Positions 8,781 through 17,760 of a stretch of 64,000 nt of DNA are shown here, one piece after another. Source of the DNA: an uncultured Acidimicrobiales bacterium (GTDB lineage Bacteria > Actinomycetota > Acidimicrobiia > Acidimicrobiales > SZUA-35). The position numbers and the translations under genes were made by a program. How positions within the stretch are numbered: the stretch's first letter is position 1; the number at the start of each line of letters is the position of its first letter. Under the pieces are notes generated by a model, which ran no database searches, was not told the DNA's origin, and worked only from the letters and a program-made list of their open reading frames with translations. The stretch is from contig CAKZXA010000044.1 of the NCBI GenBank assembly GCA_937922045.1, positions 22,844 to 86,843 of the forward strand. The letters run 5' to 3'.

Positions 8781-10021
8781 CCTCGATTCGCCGACTCGCG
8801 CGATGGTTCGTGATCGCCCTCGTCGGCCTTGTTGTCGTCTGGAAGGTGGTGGCGCCCGCCCCAAAGGTCGTCGTGGCGACACCTCCCCAAATCGATGTCG
8901 ACGAGTTGGAGATCATTGCCGAGGAAGAGGTCGAAGCGGGAGAAGCGTTCATCGTCGAGGTGCAAGGCGGCGCCCCTGACGTGCCGGTCGAGCTGGTCGT
9001 CGACGGTGGCTATCACGGACGTAGGTTCACGGCCAGCCCGGAGGACCAGAGCGCCGAGTCTGTCACTGGATCTGTGGCTAGCTTCGAGGTACCCGCAGCT
9101 CTTTCGCCCGAGTCGGGAACCGTGCAGCTCACCGCAATCCAAGGCCGCCGGGTTGCATCCGGCACACTTGAGATGATCCCGGGCGAAGCGGTAGACCCGC
9201 TCAACGTCTACCTGGGTCCGCGCACCGTGGTGGCCGACACCGAACATTTCAGCATGGTGGTCGCCGTGCCCCGCGATGTTTGGGGCAACCCCGTCGTCGA
9301 TGGCACCGACGTGACGTACACGGTGAACCGACCCGATGGCGCGGTCGACAAAGAGATCGTGCAAACCGATGGTCTCCTGGCCTGGCTGAACATCTTCTCG
9401 CGCACCAAGGTGGGACGAACGAGGGTTGGCATCGAGGTGGGACCGGCCGGCGGCGTGGAGGAATCGTTCCTCGAGGTCGCCGACATTCCCCTGGTGTATG
9501 ACGTGGAGGTCGTTGGCACGCTTCCACTGGCTGACGGCTCGTCGCTCGTCACGATTCGTACCGCGACCTTGATCGATCAGTACGAAAATCCGATGCCCGA
9601 CGGCACCACGGTGTTCGTCGATCTCGACGGGGTCACGGGAAGACGCCACCTTTGGGGTGAAACCATAGCGTCGGTTGCCGAGTTCACCTTCGAGGCACCC
9701 GAAGTGCCGGGCGCTGTGTGGCTGAGCGCGACCGCCTCGGGGGTAACGAGCGAACGGCGGCGCCTCCTCTTTGCTCCCGCGGTTACGTCGTTTCCCTTTA
9801 CGACCACTGAAACACCTGATGGCTTACGCATCGACATCGGCCAGGTGCGCACCGCCCGCCGAGCCTACGTGGCTGACGGGACCACGGCCTGGGTGGAGGT
9901 AGACGAGGTTGTATCTCCGGTGCAGCTTCGCGATGGTCTTGGCTCGATAACGCTCCCCGACGCCAAGCCCGAAGACGTTAGCGTGACGGTGCTTGGGGCC
10001 CAGGGAAGGCTCGATGCGTGA
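8777..10021 (+). CDS. membrane-anchored protein with Ig-like domains
   Basis: The 414-residue product starts at GTG 8777, overlapping the preceding stop by 4 bp. A single N-terminal membrane anchor (residues 7-26, LARWFVIALVGLVVVWKVV) is followed by an exported region made of beta-rich units of about 90-100 residues, such as DTEHFSMVVAVPRDVWGNPVVDGTDVTY and RTATLIDQYENPMPDGT. The D.yGNPv.DGT phrase is typical of bacterial Ig-like (invasin/intimin-type) repeats. No catalytic residues are apparent, so a structural or glycan-presenting role is likely. It is the middle gene of the triad at 5.5-11.7 kb and is probably co-translated with both neighbours. Confidence 0.7.
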   Translation: MTSIRRLARWFVIALVGLVVVWKVVAPAPKVVVATPPQIDVDELEIIAEEEVEAGEAFIVEVQGGAPDVPVELVVDGGYHGRRFTASPEDQSAESVTGSVASFEVPAALSPESGTVQLTAIQGRRVASGTLEMIPGEAVDPLNVYLGPRTVVADTEHFSMVVAVPRDVWGNPVVDGTDVTYTVNRPDGAVDKEIVQTDGLLAWLNIFSRTKVGRTRVGIEVGPAGGVEESFLEVADIPLVYDVEVVGTLPLADGSSLVTIRTATLIDQYENPMPDGTTVFVDLDGVTGRRHLWGETIASVAEFTFEAPEVPGAVWLSATASGVTSERRRLLFAPAVTSFPFTTTETPDGLRIDIGQVRTARRAYVADGTTAWVEVDEVVSPVQLRDGLGSITLPDAKPEDVSVTVLGAQGRLDA

Positions 10022-11708
10022 GCGTGACGGCATGAGACGGAAGGCGTTGGTAAAGCTCGCGATCTTCGGCCTGATGGTCTTGATGGCGGTTGGCGTGGTC
10101 TTGTTCGCCGGTCGCGGACTGGCCCTCGTGTCGCGAAGCGAGGAAACGGCGGCTGTTTTCAATGTTGCCGCTGAGCTGCCAACCGAACTACTCGGCTCGG
10201 TCGACTGGTTGCCCGACGACGAGAACCTTCCCCGCCAGATGGAGCCGCTCACCCGGGTCGATATCACCGATACCTGGCTGCGCAGCTGGGCTCAGCTCGC
10301 CATCTTGGCCGAGACAGGCGACCAGAGCGGCCTTGAGGTGTACTTCTCAGGGTCAGCCTTGGATGGCCTGGCCGCCGGCGCCTCCGACTGGGCCGAACGG
10401 CCAGCCGAACAGATCGGTCACCGGCTCCGCCTCGTGTTCTACAGCGAAGACGGGCAGGTCGTCGGCCTTCGGAGCGAGGAGTCCCGCGTGCTTCGCTCCC
10501 ATCCCGTCTCGGGCGAACCCGGCTGGTACGACGCAGTTGAAGAGTATGAGGCCATCATGCTGTTGGAAGACGGCAACTGGCGGCTCAGTCATCTCGTGCG
10601 GCGGGCCACCGACGGCGCCTGGTGGATCGAACCGCCCGACCCTGCAACCGATCCGGTGCCCGAACAGCTGCGGGGCATCAACTACTACCCACAGAGCGCC
10701 CCCTGGCAGCGGGTCTGGCTCGACGTTGATCCCCGCGTCGTGGCCGCCGATCTCGATCGGATCGCAGACCTTGGCCTTGACTCGGTTCGGATCTTTCTCC
10801 CGTTTGAGGAGCTGAATGGTCGCTGGACCGAACCCGACAATCTTGCCCCGGTGCTGGCCTTCCTCGACATGGCCGACGATCGCGGTCTCGGCGTCGTCGT
10901 CACCCTGTTCGACGGCCGCACCGACCATCGAGTCTTTCGCTGGGACGCCGACGAAGATCACCTGAACCGTGTCGTGCCGGTCCTGGCCGCGCACCCGGCC
11001 TTGTTGATGTGGGATCTCAAGAACGAGCCAGACCGTGATGTGGGAATCTTCGACACTGAAATCGACCTCATCTACGCCTGGCTCGGTCACATGGGTCGGG
11101 TAGTGCGCGACCTCGACCAGTCAACCCCGCTTACGATCGGCTGGGCCACACCGGAGGCAGCAGCGGCCGCCCCAGCGCTGGTCGACGTTGTGTCGTTCCA
11201 CTACTACGGAGAAGCCGATGAACTATCGGCGGCGGTGGAAACGATTCGGGCCAACCAAGGCCTGGGTGTTCCCCTCTTGCTCAGCGAATATGGCCTTCCC
11301 ACCTGGAACACGATCTTTCCCGGCGGTCACACCGAACAGGAACAAGCGGCCTACTACGCCGACATCTTGCAGGTGGCAAACGAGGTCGATGTGGGAGCGA
11401 CCATGGCCTGGACCTTGTGGGACCTTGCCGAACCTCCGCCCGACGCCGGGAGCCTCCCGTGGGCGACCGGACCGCAGACGACGCTCGGTTTGTTGCATGC
11501 TGATGGCTCCGAAAAGCTTGCGGCCGCCGTGGTTGGTGAGACCGACCATGCCGCCCTGGAAGCGGTGGCGAGACCCGGGATTTTCCATCGGTTCAGGAAG
11601 CGGTTCTGGATAGTCGCCGCCGTCATGGGTCTTGGGCTGGTGACGCTGCGCCAGGTAGGCGGTGTGTGGAAGCGGCGCCACGATGCCCAGTCGCTTGAAG
11701 GCAGCTAG
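10014..11708 (+). CDS. membrane-anchored clan GH-A glycoside hydrolase (GH5-like)
   Basis: 564 residues from ATG 10014, overlapping the previous gene by 8 bp. N-terminal membrane anchor (about residues 10-30), then an NTF2-like domain (about 80-205, with DTWLRSWAQLAILAETGD). A TIM-barrel glycosidase follows, starting at GINYYP. The acid/base is Glu338 in DLKNEPD and the nucleophile Glu425 in LLLSEYGLP. Between them lies FHYYGE, all typical of GH5/GH-A cellulase and mannanase folds. A hydrophobic segment near residue 530 (WIVAAVMGLGLVTL) gives a second membrane anchor. It probably trims or remodels the glycan handled by the two upstream products. Substrate unknown. Confidence 0.8.
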   Translation: MRERDGMRRKALVKLAIFGLMVLMAVGVVLFAGRGLALVSRSEETAAVFNVAAELPTELLGSVDWLPDDENLPRQMEPLTRVDITDTWLRSWAQLAILAETGDQSGLEVYFSGSALDGLAAGASDWAERPAEQIGHRLRLVFYSEDGQVVGLRSEESRVLRSHPVSGEPGWYDAVEEYEAIMLLEDGNWRLSHLVRRATDGAWWIEPPDPATDPVPEQLRGINYYPQSAPWQRVWLDVDPRVVAADLDRIADLGLDSVRIFLPFEELNGRWTEPDNLAPVLAFLDMADDRGLGVVVTLFDGRTDHRVFRWDADEDHLNRVVPVLAAHPALLMWDLKNEPDRDVGIFDTEIDLIYAWLGHMGRVVRDLDQSTPLTIGWATPEAAAAAPALVDVVSFHYYGEADELSAAVETIRANQGLGVPLLLSEYGLPTWNTIFPGGHTEQEQAAYYADILQVANEVDVGATMAWTLWDLAEPPPDAGSLPWATGPQTTLGLLHADGSEKLAAAVVGETDHAALEAVARPGIFHRFRKRFWIVAAVMGLGLVTLRQVGGVWKRRHDAQSLEGS

Positions 11709-12493
11709 TTGAGAGCGGCGGGCATCAGCCGGTAGCCAACGCCTCGCACCGTCTTGATGTGGCGGCGGCCGCCGATATCGATCTTCTTGCGCAGGTTCGC
11801 CATATGCACGTCGACGACATGGGTGTCGCTAATCCAATCCGTGCCCCACACCGTCTCCACCAGCAGTTCGCGGGTGTACACCATCTCCGGTCGTGCGCTC
11901 AAGGCTGTGAGCAGATCGAACTCGATCTTGGTCAGCGATATCTCCTGGCCAGCCACCCGAACTTCATGGGCTAGCACGTCGAGCTCCAATTCGCCGAAGA
12001 CGCGAGTTGGAGCTTGCGATGCGTTGTCTGGTTCGACGAGTTCTTCCGGCGTTCCCGCCGGATCCGGCCGCCGGGGCCGACGCAACATCACCTGGATACG
12101 CAGGGCGAGCTCTCGGGCCGAAAAAGGCTTGGCGATATAGTCGTCGGCGCCCACAGAGAGGCCGACGAGCCTGTCGACCTCCTCGTTGCGTCCTGTGACC
12201 ATGATGATGTAGGCATCGGTGAACAGGCGAAGCCGTCGACACACCTCAATACCGTCCATGTCGGGTAGCCCAATATCGAGCAGCACGACATCAGGGTCGA
12301 GTTCTTCGGCTTTCTCCAAACCCTCGGTACCGGTGGTGGCGAAAATCAGGTGATAGCCAGCGTCGCTTAGCGATGCCTCGATTACGAGGCGGAACGGCGC
12401 ACTGTCCTCGACCACGAGGACAGACACCGAGGTCGCTTTGTCGATCTGGCTAGATGAACCGGGCAGATCGGGGGTTGGAAGTGTCTCCGCCAT
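11705..12493 (-). CDS. OmpR/PhoB-family response regulator, orphan
   Basis: 262 residues from ATG 12493; longer in-frame starts exist. Residues 1-22 are a disordered lead. The receiver domain (about 23-140) has the acidic pair ED at 29-30, phospho-acceptor Asp73 in VVLLDIGLPDMDG and the Lys in YIAKPF. The DNA-binding winged helix (about 165-262) ends HIKTVRGVGYRLM, the standard OmpR signature. No histidine kinase is adjacent. The gene converges on the GH gene, with overlapping stop codons, and is divergent from the secreted propeller protein gene, which it might control. Confidence 0.9.
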   Translation of the reverse strand: MAETLPTPDLPGSSSQIDKATSVSVLVVEDSAPFRLVIEASLSDAGYHLIFATTGTEGLEKAEELDPDVVLLDIGLPDMDGIEVCRRLRLFTDAYIIMVTGRNEEVDRLVGLSVGADDYIAKPFSARELALRIQVMLRRPRRPDPAGTPEELVEPDNASQAPTRVFGELELDVLAHEVRVAGQEISLTKIEFDLLTALSARPEMVYTRELLVETVWGTDWISDTHVVDVHMANLRKKIDIGGRRHIKTVRGVGYRLMPAALN

Positions 12494-12645
12494 ATAAACA
12501 GGTTCGGAACAACACGGCGCAGCTTTAGTTGAGGACGCACCTAGCGGACCTTGAGGAAACCTTGATTGTTTCATGGGATGGCCTAGAACCTCGGGCTTCA
12601 AGATGGTTCAAGGAAACGAATGACCGACCCGAAGGAACAACTATC

Positions 12646-14607
12646 ATGTGGAAACCTAATCTCGCTCGTGCAGGAATAGCTCTGGCCATGCTGGCTGCTT
12701 TGGTACCTGCGACGGCGACCAGCGCCGCAGCCCAAAGCGGTACGCCGTTCGTTTGTGATGGCACGCCCTACATCATGCAGAACAGCGAGCTGTTTCGGAT
12801 CGATCCCGATCCGGCCGACCCGAACCAGTTCGTGTTCAACTCGGTCAACGACACCACCCGTTTCGGCAACTCACTGGCCTACGATGCGGCCACCAACCTC
12901 ATCTATGGCATTCGAAGCCAGAAGGTTGAGACCTACGACGCCGACGGAAACGTGGTTCGGTCCATGCCGCTACTCAGCCCATGGCCCGGCGGCAGCTCCT
13001 ACGCTGCTACCACCCTCGGCGATGGCCGCTACGTGGTCGTGCAGTACAACCGTGACTACAACGGCTCGAACGACAACCTTTGGTCCGTCGACCCGGTGAC
13101 GGGCAACACCAGCTGGATCGGCCCGCTGGCCACCCGCCACGCCGACCTTGCGTTCAACCCGGCCGACGGCTACATGTACCACGTCACCGGCGGCAAGCTC
13201 TACAAGATCGATCCCCGAGATGGTTCGCAGATCACGCTTCCGCTCGCATCGGGTCTAGGTAGCCACGGAAGCTCGTGGTTCGATGCGGCAGGCAACCTGT
13301 TCGTTCACCACAACGCCACCGGCAATCTGTACCAGGTCAGTGAGATCGGTTCCGACGAAGCCCAGTGGCGTTTAGCTGGCACCGGCGATCCGGTTTCGGG
13401 CGGCGACGGCGCCAACTGCATCGGCGGCCTCGACCTTGAACAGACCACCTACGGTACCGATGGCGAGGTGCTCACGAACGAGTCGACCGTGAAGCCCGGC
13501 GACACGCTTACCCAGATCTTCACCGTCTACAACAACGAACTGCCAGCCGACACCAGCACCCTGACCGTGTGTGACCAGATCAGCGGAGACGGCGCAACGT
13601 ACACCGGCAGCTTCGTTACGTCGAACGGTACAGGCTCGCTGGTTTCCGGCGGCGAATCCGGCAGCAGCTCGTTCTGCTACGCCGTGGACGCCCCGTCGAA
13701 CCTGTGGGGAGATCCGGACACGCCGGCCGAAGATGCGGTCGAGCTCACCGTGGAGCTGCAAATTAGCCAGACCGCTCCCGACGGTGACTCCACCAGCCAG
13801 GGCTGGATCGAGCTCGATGGCAATCCCGAGACGAAAGACGTTCCTGCCGACAACACCGGGACCGGAACCGTCAACGACGGCACCGCCGTGACCGTGGCTA
13901 GCGTAGAGCCTGAGCCCACCCCTGAACCAGCCCCGGAGCCTGCTCCGGAGCAAGAGGCTCCTACCGAGAGCTATGAAGTAAGCGACGCTGGCCTAGGCCA
14001 GGGTGCTGCATGCCAGCTGTACGCCGACGAGAGCATGCTGCCTCGAGTAAGCGTCGACGATGTCGTAATCGTCAATGAACCAACGAGCCTCTTCAGTAGC
14101 GGCTTCGACAACCTCAACGGCATCTCCATCCTGTCGGGCGCATGGTCGGTCGACGGTGGCACCCTCAACCAGCTCAACACCTGCGGCAGCGACTACACGG
14201 CTCTGCTGAACACCTCACCGGTTGAGCACTTCACCTTGACCGCCAACTACAGCAGCATCGACACCGGCAACAACGCTGGCCTTACCTTTGGTGTGAGCAG
14301 TCTCGACACTCGATCAGGCGCCATGCTGGTCGACCTAGCCGACAATGGCGAGACTATCCGCTGGGGCTACTACGACGCTGAGGGCTACTACCAGTACGTC
14401 GGCTCCGCCAGCATCACGCCGGTAGCCACCGGCGAAGCAGTGAGCCTCTCGGTCGAGGTGCACGGCGCCACAGCCACCATCTCACTCAACGGTCAGGAAA
14501 TCTCGACCATCGAGACCCAGAACGCTCGTGGCTATGTGGGCCTCGTGTCCAGCCTGTCAACCGTGGCCTACGACGACGTGCAGCTGATCGCTCTGCCTGC
14601 GGCCTAG
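12646..14607 (+). CDS. large secreted protein: propeller-like domain, P/E linker, lectin-like C-terminus
   Basis: 653 residues from ATG 12646, preceded by GAAGGAAC. Signal peptide to about residue 30 (AMLAALVPATATSAAAQ). Residues about 35-265 form a propeller-like domain resembling DUF6923 (repeated LAYDAATNLIYGI and ADLAFNPADGYMYHVTGGKLYKIDP phrases). Then comes a DUF11-like region with two Cys (VKPGDTLTQIFTVYNN), and a PEPTPEPAPEPAPE linker near 427-440. A C-terminal concanavalin/LamG-like domain (about 480-653) contains FDNLNGISILSGAWSVDGGTL and ends ARGYVGLVSSLSTVAYDDVQL, as in DUF1080-type modules. Likely an extracellular adhesion or carbohydrate-binding protein. No catalytic motif seen. 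Confidence 0.75.
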   Translation: MWKPNLARAGIALAMLAALVPATATSAAAQSGTPFVCDGTPYIMQNSELFRIDPDPADPNQFVFNSVNDTTRFGNSLAYDAATNLIYGIRSQKVETYDADGNVVRSMPLLSPWPGGSSYAATTLGDGRYVVVQYNRDYNGSNDNLWSVDPVTGNTSWIGPLATRHADLAFNPADGYMYHVTGGKLYKIDPRDGSQITLPLASGLGSHGSSWFDAAGNLFVHHNATGNLYQVSEIGSDEAQWRLAGTGDPVSGGDGANCIGGLDLEQTTYGTDGEVLTNESTVKPGDTLTQIFTVYNNELPADTSTLTVCDQISGDGATYTGSFVTSNGTGSLVSGGESGSSSFCYAVDAPSNLWGDPDTPAEDAVELTVELQISQTAPDGDSTSQGWIELDGNPETKDVPADNTGTGTVNDGTAVTVASVEPEPTPEPAPEPAPEQEAPTESYEVSDAGLGQGAACQLYADESMLPRVSVDDVVIVNEPTSLFSSGFDNLNGISILSGAWSVDGGTLNQLNTCGSDYTALLNTSPVEHFTLTANYSSIDTGNNAGLTFGVSSLDTRSGAMLVDLADNGETIRWGYYDAEGYYQYVGSASITPVATGEAVSLSVEVHGATATISLNGQEISTIETQNARGYVGLVSSLSTVAYDDVQLIALPAA

Positions 14608-14678
14608 ACGGCGCATCGTCGCACTAGTCACGTTCAATCCACAGTATCGAAACCGCCCGACCTTACGGAAATGAGATC

Positions 14679-15299
14679 ATGACCAACGCATCAAGATTTG
14701 CCCGAAAGGTCGTGGCACTTGCCCTGCTGCTCGCTACCCCTGTGGTAGCGGGCTGTGGGGCACGGGCATCTGAGTCGTCGCCACCAACAACCGACAAGCC
14801 AGCTGAGCTGAGCTTCGTCGACGATGATCCCAACGACCGTTTCCCTGATGCCACGCGGATCAGTGCCGACGAGACGGCCCTGCCTGCATTCAAATTCACC
14901 ACGACCGAGCTTGAGACCGGGGCCGAGGTGTCGGGCAACTTTCTCTTCGAGCAGTCGCCGATGATCATGACGTTTGTAACCCCGACGTGCGTTGTTTGCG
15001 TCGCTGAGTCGCATGAGCTGATCGTGGCGGCCGACGCCAACCCCGACATCACCTATGTGATGGTTCACACCGGCGTCGACCAGGCTTCCTACCTCGACTT
15101 CGTCGACAACGCTGGTCTTCGCGGCGAGAACATCATCAACATCAACGACACCCAGGGTGATCTGCTAACGCGGTTCCGGATATTGGTTGAGCCTTCAAGC
15201 ATCTTCATCTTCCCTAGCGGCGAGATTCGTTCGGCCACAGGGGCATTGGATGCGCATGGTCTCGAACGAGCAGCCGAGATGCTGCGCGACGGCGCCTAG
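14679..15299 (+). CDS. thioredoxin-fold lipoprotein (TlpA-like)
   Basis: 206 residues. The N-terminus carries a lipoprotein signal with a lipobox ending VVAGC (Cys26), so the mature protein would be anchored outside the membrane. After a Ser/Thr/Pro linker, a thioredoxin-like domain holds the redox motif TPTCVVC (Cys104, Cys107), a central helix and beta strands, and a cis-Pro position in LVEPSSIFIF. This fits the TlpA/redoxin group that reduces or resolves disulfides in exported proteins. It follows the large secreted protein by 71 bp and may be co-transcribed with it, which would make sense for a Cys-containing substrate. Confidence 0.8.
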   Translation: MTNASRFARKVVALALLLATPVVAGCGARASESSPPTTDKPAELSFVDDDPNDRFPDATRISADETALPAFKFTTTELETGAEVSGNFLFEQSPMIMTFVTPTCVVCVAESHELIVAADANPDITYVMVHTGVDQASYLDFVDNAGLRGENIININDTQGDLLTRFRILVEPSSIFIFPSGEIRSATGALDAHGLERAAEMLRDGA

Positions 15300-15321
15300 A
15301 ACGTTCGCTGATTTGCTCGAA

Positions 15322-15353
15322 GTGGGGCCCAACCGCCGCGGTTGGACCCCCAC
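15322..15353. terminator. hairpin between convergent genes
   Basis: GTGGGG and CCAACC on the left arm pair with GGTTGG and CCCCAC on the right, with a small internal loop and a 5-nt apex. It lies between the stop of the thioredoxin lipoprotein and that of the convergent dockerin-like gene. No long T-run follows, so a bidirectional terminator role is only likely. Confidence 0.4.
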
Positions 15354-15371
15354 CGATCAGCGATCGCTTGG

Positions 15372-16163
15372 CTACGGCACCTGTGGGATTTGAGTCCACA
15401 GACCGTTGCGGTCAGCGATCAGTATCTTGTCGGCACCGTTGACGTCGCCGTCCATGTTCACATCGCTGCTTGAGTAGACGCCGAAGTTGCCATTCTCGAG
15501 TTGCCACCGCTGCAGATCGGCTGGGTTGATGTCGTAGAGATCGCTGTTTCCCGCTTGCACCGTGTTGCCAGCAATCATCGCCCATCGACCGTCACCATCG
15601 GCGTCGGTCTGATGGAACCCAGGGAACGGGCCGACATCGGAAACGGTCCAGTCGAACTCGAGCCGATTGTTGCTGGTCACGGTCAGAAGGGTTGACGACA
15701 CCGGCAGGTGAGACTTGTGGCGCACCACGATGTAGTAGCTGCTCTTGGCGAGCTTTGCCCTAAGCGGCCCTCCCACCATGCTGTGCACGATGTCGCCGTC
15801 TGATTCGACGATTGCGTGCACTGTTTCCACCAGAACTGTTGGATCTGCACCGTCCCGAATCTCAAGCTGCACCCAGTCGACCGGATCGTCAGGACCACTG
15901 GCGGTCAAGACCTCTCCCCCCATCGTTGACGGGAGCAGCATTCGATCGTTGAGATCGGTTCGCATCGTAGCGAGACCTGGTTGATCGGCCCCTTCCAGGA
16001 AGACCCGGAGATCAAGCCGTACCGTTGGCGTGTTGGCCTTTGCCGCCGACGGTGCTGGCGCAATCGCTAGCGCCGTACTCATCGCCATCGACACTGCTGC
16101 CATCGACCGTTTACCAAGCCGACCGACTCGACGTCGGCCGCGTTTATGGAGCTCTTTTCTCAT
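15372..16163 (-). CDS. secreted protein with dockerin-like calcium-binding C-terminus
   Basis: 263 residues. Basic n-region, hydrophobic segment and AANTP-like cleavage zone at about residues 20-45 form an export signal. The body (about 48-170) contains VRLDLRVFLEGA, an MRTDLNDRMLLP stretch, DWVQLEIRDG and YYIVVRHKSHLPVSS. This pattern is common in secreted dockerin or sorting-domain proteins of Bacteroidetes and other environmental bacteria. A C-terminal dockerin-like loop DVNMDGDVNGADKILI ends the protein, preceded by a separate DTDADGDGRW-like acidic loop. Calcium binding is likely. The partner (a cohesin or surface scaffold) is not in the window. Confidence 0.65.
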   Translation of the reverse strand: MRKELHKRGRRRVGRLGKRSMAAVSMAMSTALAIAPAPSAAKANTPTVRLDLRVFLEGADQPGLATMRTDLNDRMLLPSTMGGEVLTASGPDDPVDWVQLEIRDGADPTVLVETVHAIVESDGDIVHSMVGGPLRAKLAKSSYYIVVRHKSHLPVSSTLLTVTSNNRLEFDWTVSDVGPFPGFHQTDADGDGRWAMIAGNTVQAGNSDLYDINPADLQRWQLENGNFGVYSSSDVNMDGDVNGADKILIADRNGLWTQIPQVP

Positions 16164-16349
16164 TTCTCTATCCCTCCGATAGTCATCCCATGTGGCCCGC
16201 TTTGGGCCTGCTCACACACCACCACGAAGCAAGGTCGACGTGGGGGTCGCGGTGGAGATGTACCCAAGCCGATCGAAAACGTTCCGAGATTCGAGCCCAG
16301 TCCGTAACGCTCGCCGCTCTCGGTGGTTGGTAGAGAAAGGAGGCGAATG

Positions 16350-17190
16350 ATGACGGCAGACTACGTGGTGATCCCAGCGGAGATGAGAGCTCTCGCTTCG
16401 GTCTACTCCGTTGTCTCCGTCGACTTTCGCTCGGCCGAAGTCAAGCTTGGAAGAGAGCGAGCCTCGGTGGTGCTCAACGCAGCGCAGCCGGGCTTCTCGG
16501 TCGCAGGGTTCGATGGCCGATTCAATGAGACGATCCGGTCGCTGCGCCTGATCGCCCAGCAGACCGATGACGACGCTCGCGAGATCTCTGGCGCTGCTCA
16601 GGCTGCACTGGTCGCTGACGTCAGCGGCTTCGACTGGACCGGCACGCTGATCGATTTCGTCGCCGGCGACCTTGCGTCGTTCTGGAATACCACAGGCCGC
16701 GACGCGACATCGATCGGGTCGCTCACTGCTGGCGCAATCCGAATCGGGCGAACCGGTGTCTATTTGGCCAGCGGGCTCGACTACAGCAAGTTCCCCGTAT
16801 CCAACACCGGGTTGATTGGCCGAAACGTGGCCAAAGGGATCGAGCGCGTTCCCAAATTGGCTCGCTACGGACGATGGCTTGGCAGCCCAGCAGCGACCAC
16901 AGCGTTACGACGAGCGGGCTTCGTCGGCCGCCTTTTTCCTAGCGCCCAACCCGGTGACCGGGGCTCTCGTGATCGGTACGGGAGCGGTCTGGCTTGGCGC
17001 TGAGATTGTCGACAACTGGGACGCGATCAGCGAAACAGCGTCAGAGGCATGGGACGCTGGCACCGACCTTCTCGGCGATGTCGCCGACATCTCTATCGAC
17101 AGTGTGGTGACGAAGCCAGCGGAGTTCGTGGCCGACGGTATCGGCTCGGTCGCGAGCGGTGTAGGCGACCTAGTGTCGGATTGGTTCTAG
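16350..17190 (+). pseudogene. WXG100/ESX-type secreted protein gene split by a frameshift
   Basis: The start is ATG 16350, 6 nt after AAGGAGG. The first frame gives about 195 residues: a helical N-terminal domain of about 100 residues (IPAEMRALASVYSVVSVDF, later FNETIRSLRLIAQQTDDDARE) of the length and style of ESX/WXG100-type substrates, then a Gly/Ala-rich region. Near 16930-16938 (GCC followed by five T) sense passes to the next frame, which continues plausibly (NPVTGALVIGTGAVWLGAEIV) to the TAG at 17188-17190. Beyond those points the other frames turn to nonsense. A single extra base explains this. It may be a true mutation, programmed or slippage frameshifting, or a sequencing error. The intact product would be about 280 residues. 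Confidence 0.55.
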
Positions 17191-17199
17191 AACAACATC

Positions 17200-17205
17200 T
17201 AAGGT
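17200..17205 (+). promoter_or_regulatory. -10 element TAAGGT, leaderless start
   Basis: TAAGGT lies 7 nt before the ATG at 17213 with no ribosome binding site, so the 176-residue protein gene may have its own leaderless promoter. Confidence 0.35.
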
Positions 17206-17212
17206 TGCTGCT

Positions 17213-17743
17213 ATGAAAAACCCGTTGCGAGGCCTGACGAATGCCGGAACTCATGAACAGCAGTCTCGCGAGAAAACTGACTACAGCGGGTGGGAGCACG
17301 GTCCTGTCACGGTTGGCGCCGAATCAGGCGAGGCGACGGCGGTGACAGCTAGCGGCTTGACCGTAACCCTTGAAGGAGTCGGAGCATTAGACGATCCAGA
17401 TCGGTTGATCGCTAAAGCAAGCGGGCAAGGAATCCGGTTCACGGTGGATGGACGGGGGGCGGGCCAGCTGGTCAGCCGTGATCGAGGGCTTCAGGCCAAA
17501 GATCGGGTCTTGTGGGTTGCGTTGGACGCCGATCTTGAACCCGAGCTTCGGAGCCGGTTGGAGGCAGCCGACGGCGCCTACTTCCGATCGCGTGGCTACA
17601 GCGGCGGGGCACGCCTGGAAGATGAAGATGGTGTTGTTGTGCAGAGATCGTGGCGGAAGCCAAAGACCCGTAGTGGCGTTGGCCCTGAAATCGTCTTGGT
17701 CCATCGACTGGTTGATTACGCCCTACTCGCGGTCATTCGCTAA
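17213..17743 (+). CDS. hypothetical protein in the WXG100-like cassette
   Basis: 176 residues with no signal peptide or membrane segment. The first 35 residues are polar and probably disordered (NAGTHEQQSREKTDYSGW). The rest alternates short strands and helices (ATAVTASGLTVTLEGV, DRVLWVALDADLEPELRSRLE) and ends in a hydrophobic RLVDYALLAVIR. I recognise no family. It sits 22 bp after the split WXG100-like gene and 17 bp before the EspG-like gene, so it probably belongs to the same functional unit. Confidence 0.6.
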   Translation: MKNPLRGLTNAGTHEQQSREKTDYSGWEHGPVTVGAESGEATAVTASGLTVTLEGVGALDDPDRLIAKASGQGIRFTVDGRGAGQLVSRDRGLQAKDRVLWVALDADLEPELRSRLEAADGAYFRSRGYSGGARLEDEDGVVVQRSWRKPKTRSGVGPEIVLVHRLVDYALLAVIR

Positions 17744-17760
17744 GGGCTGCGAATCCAGGC

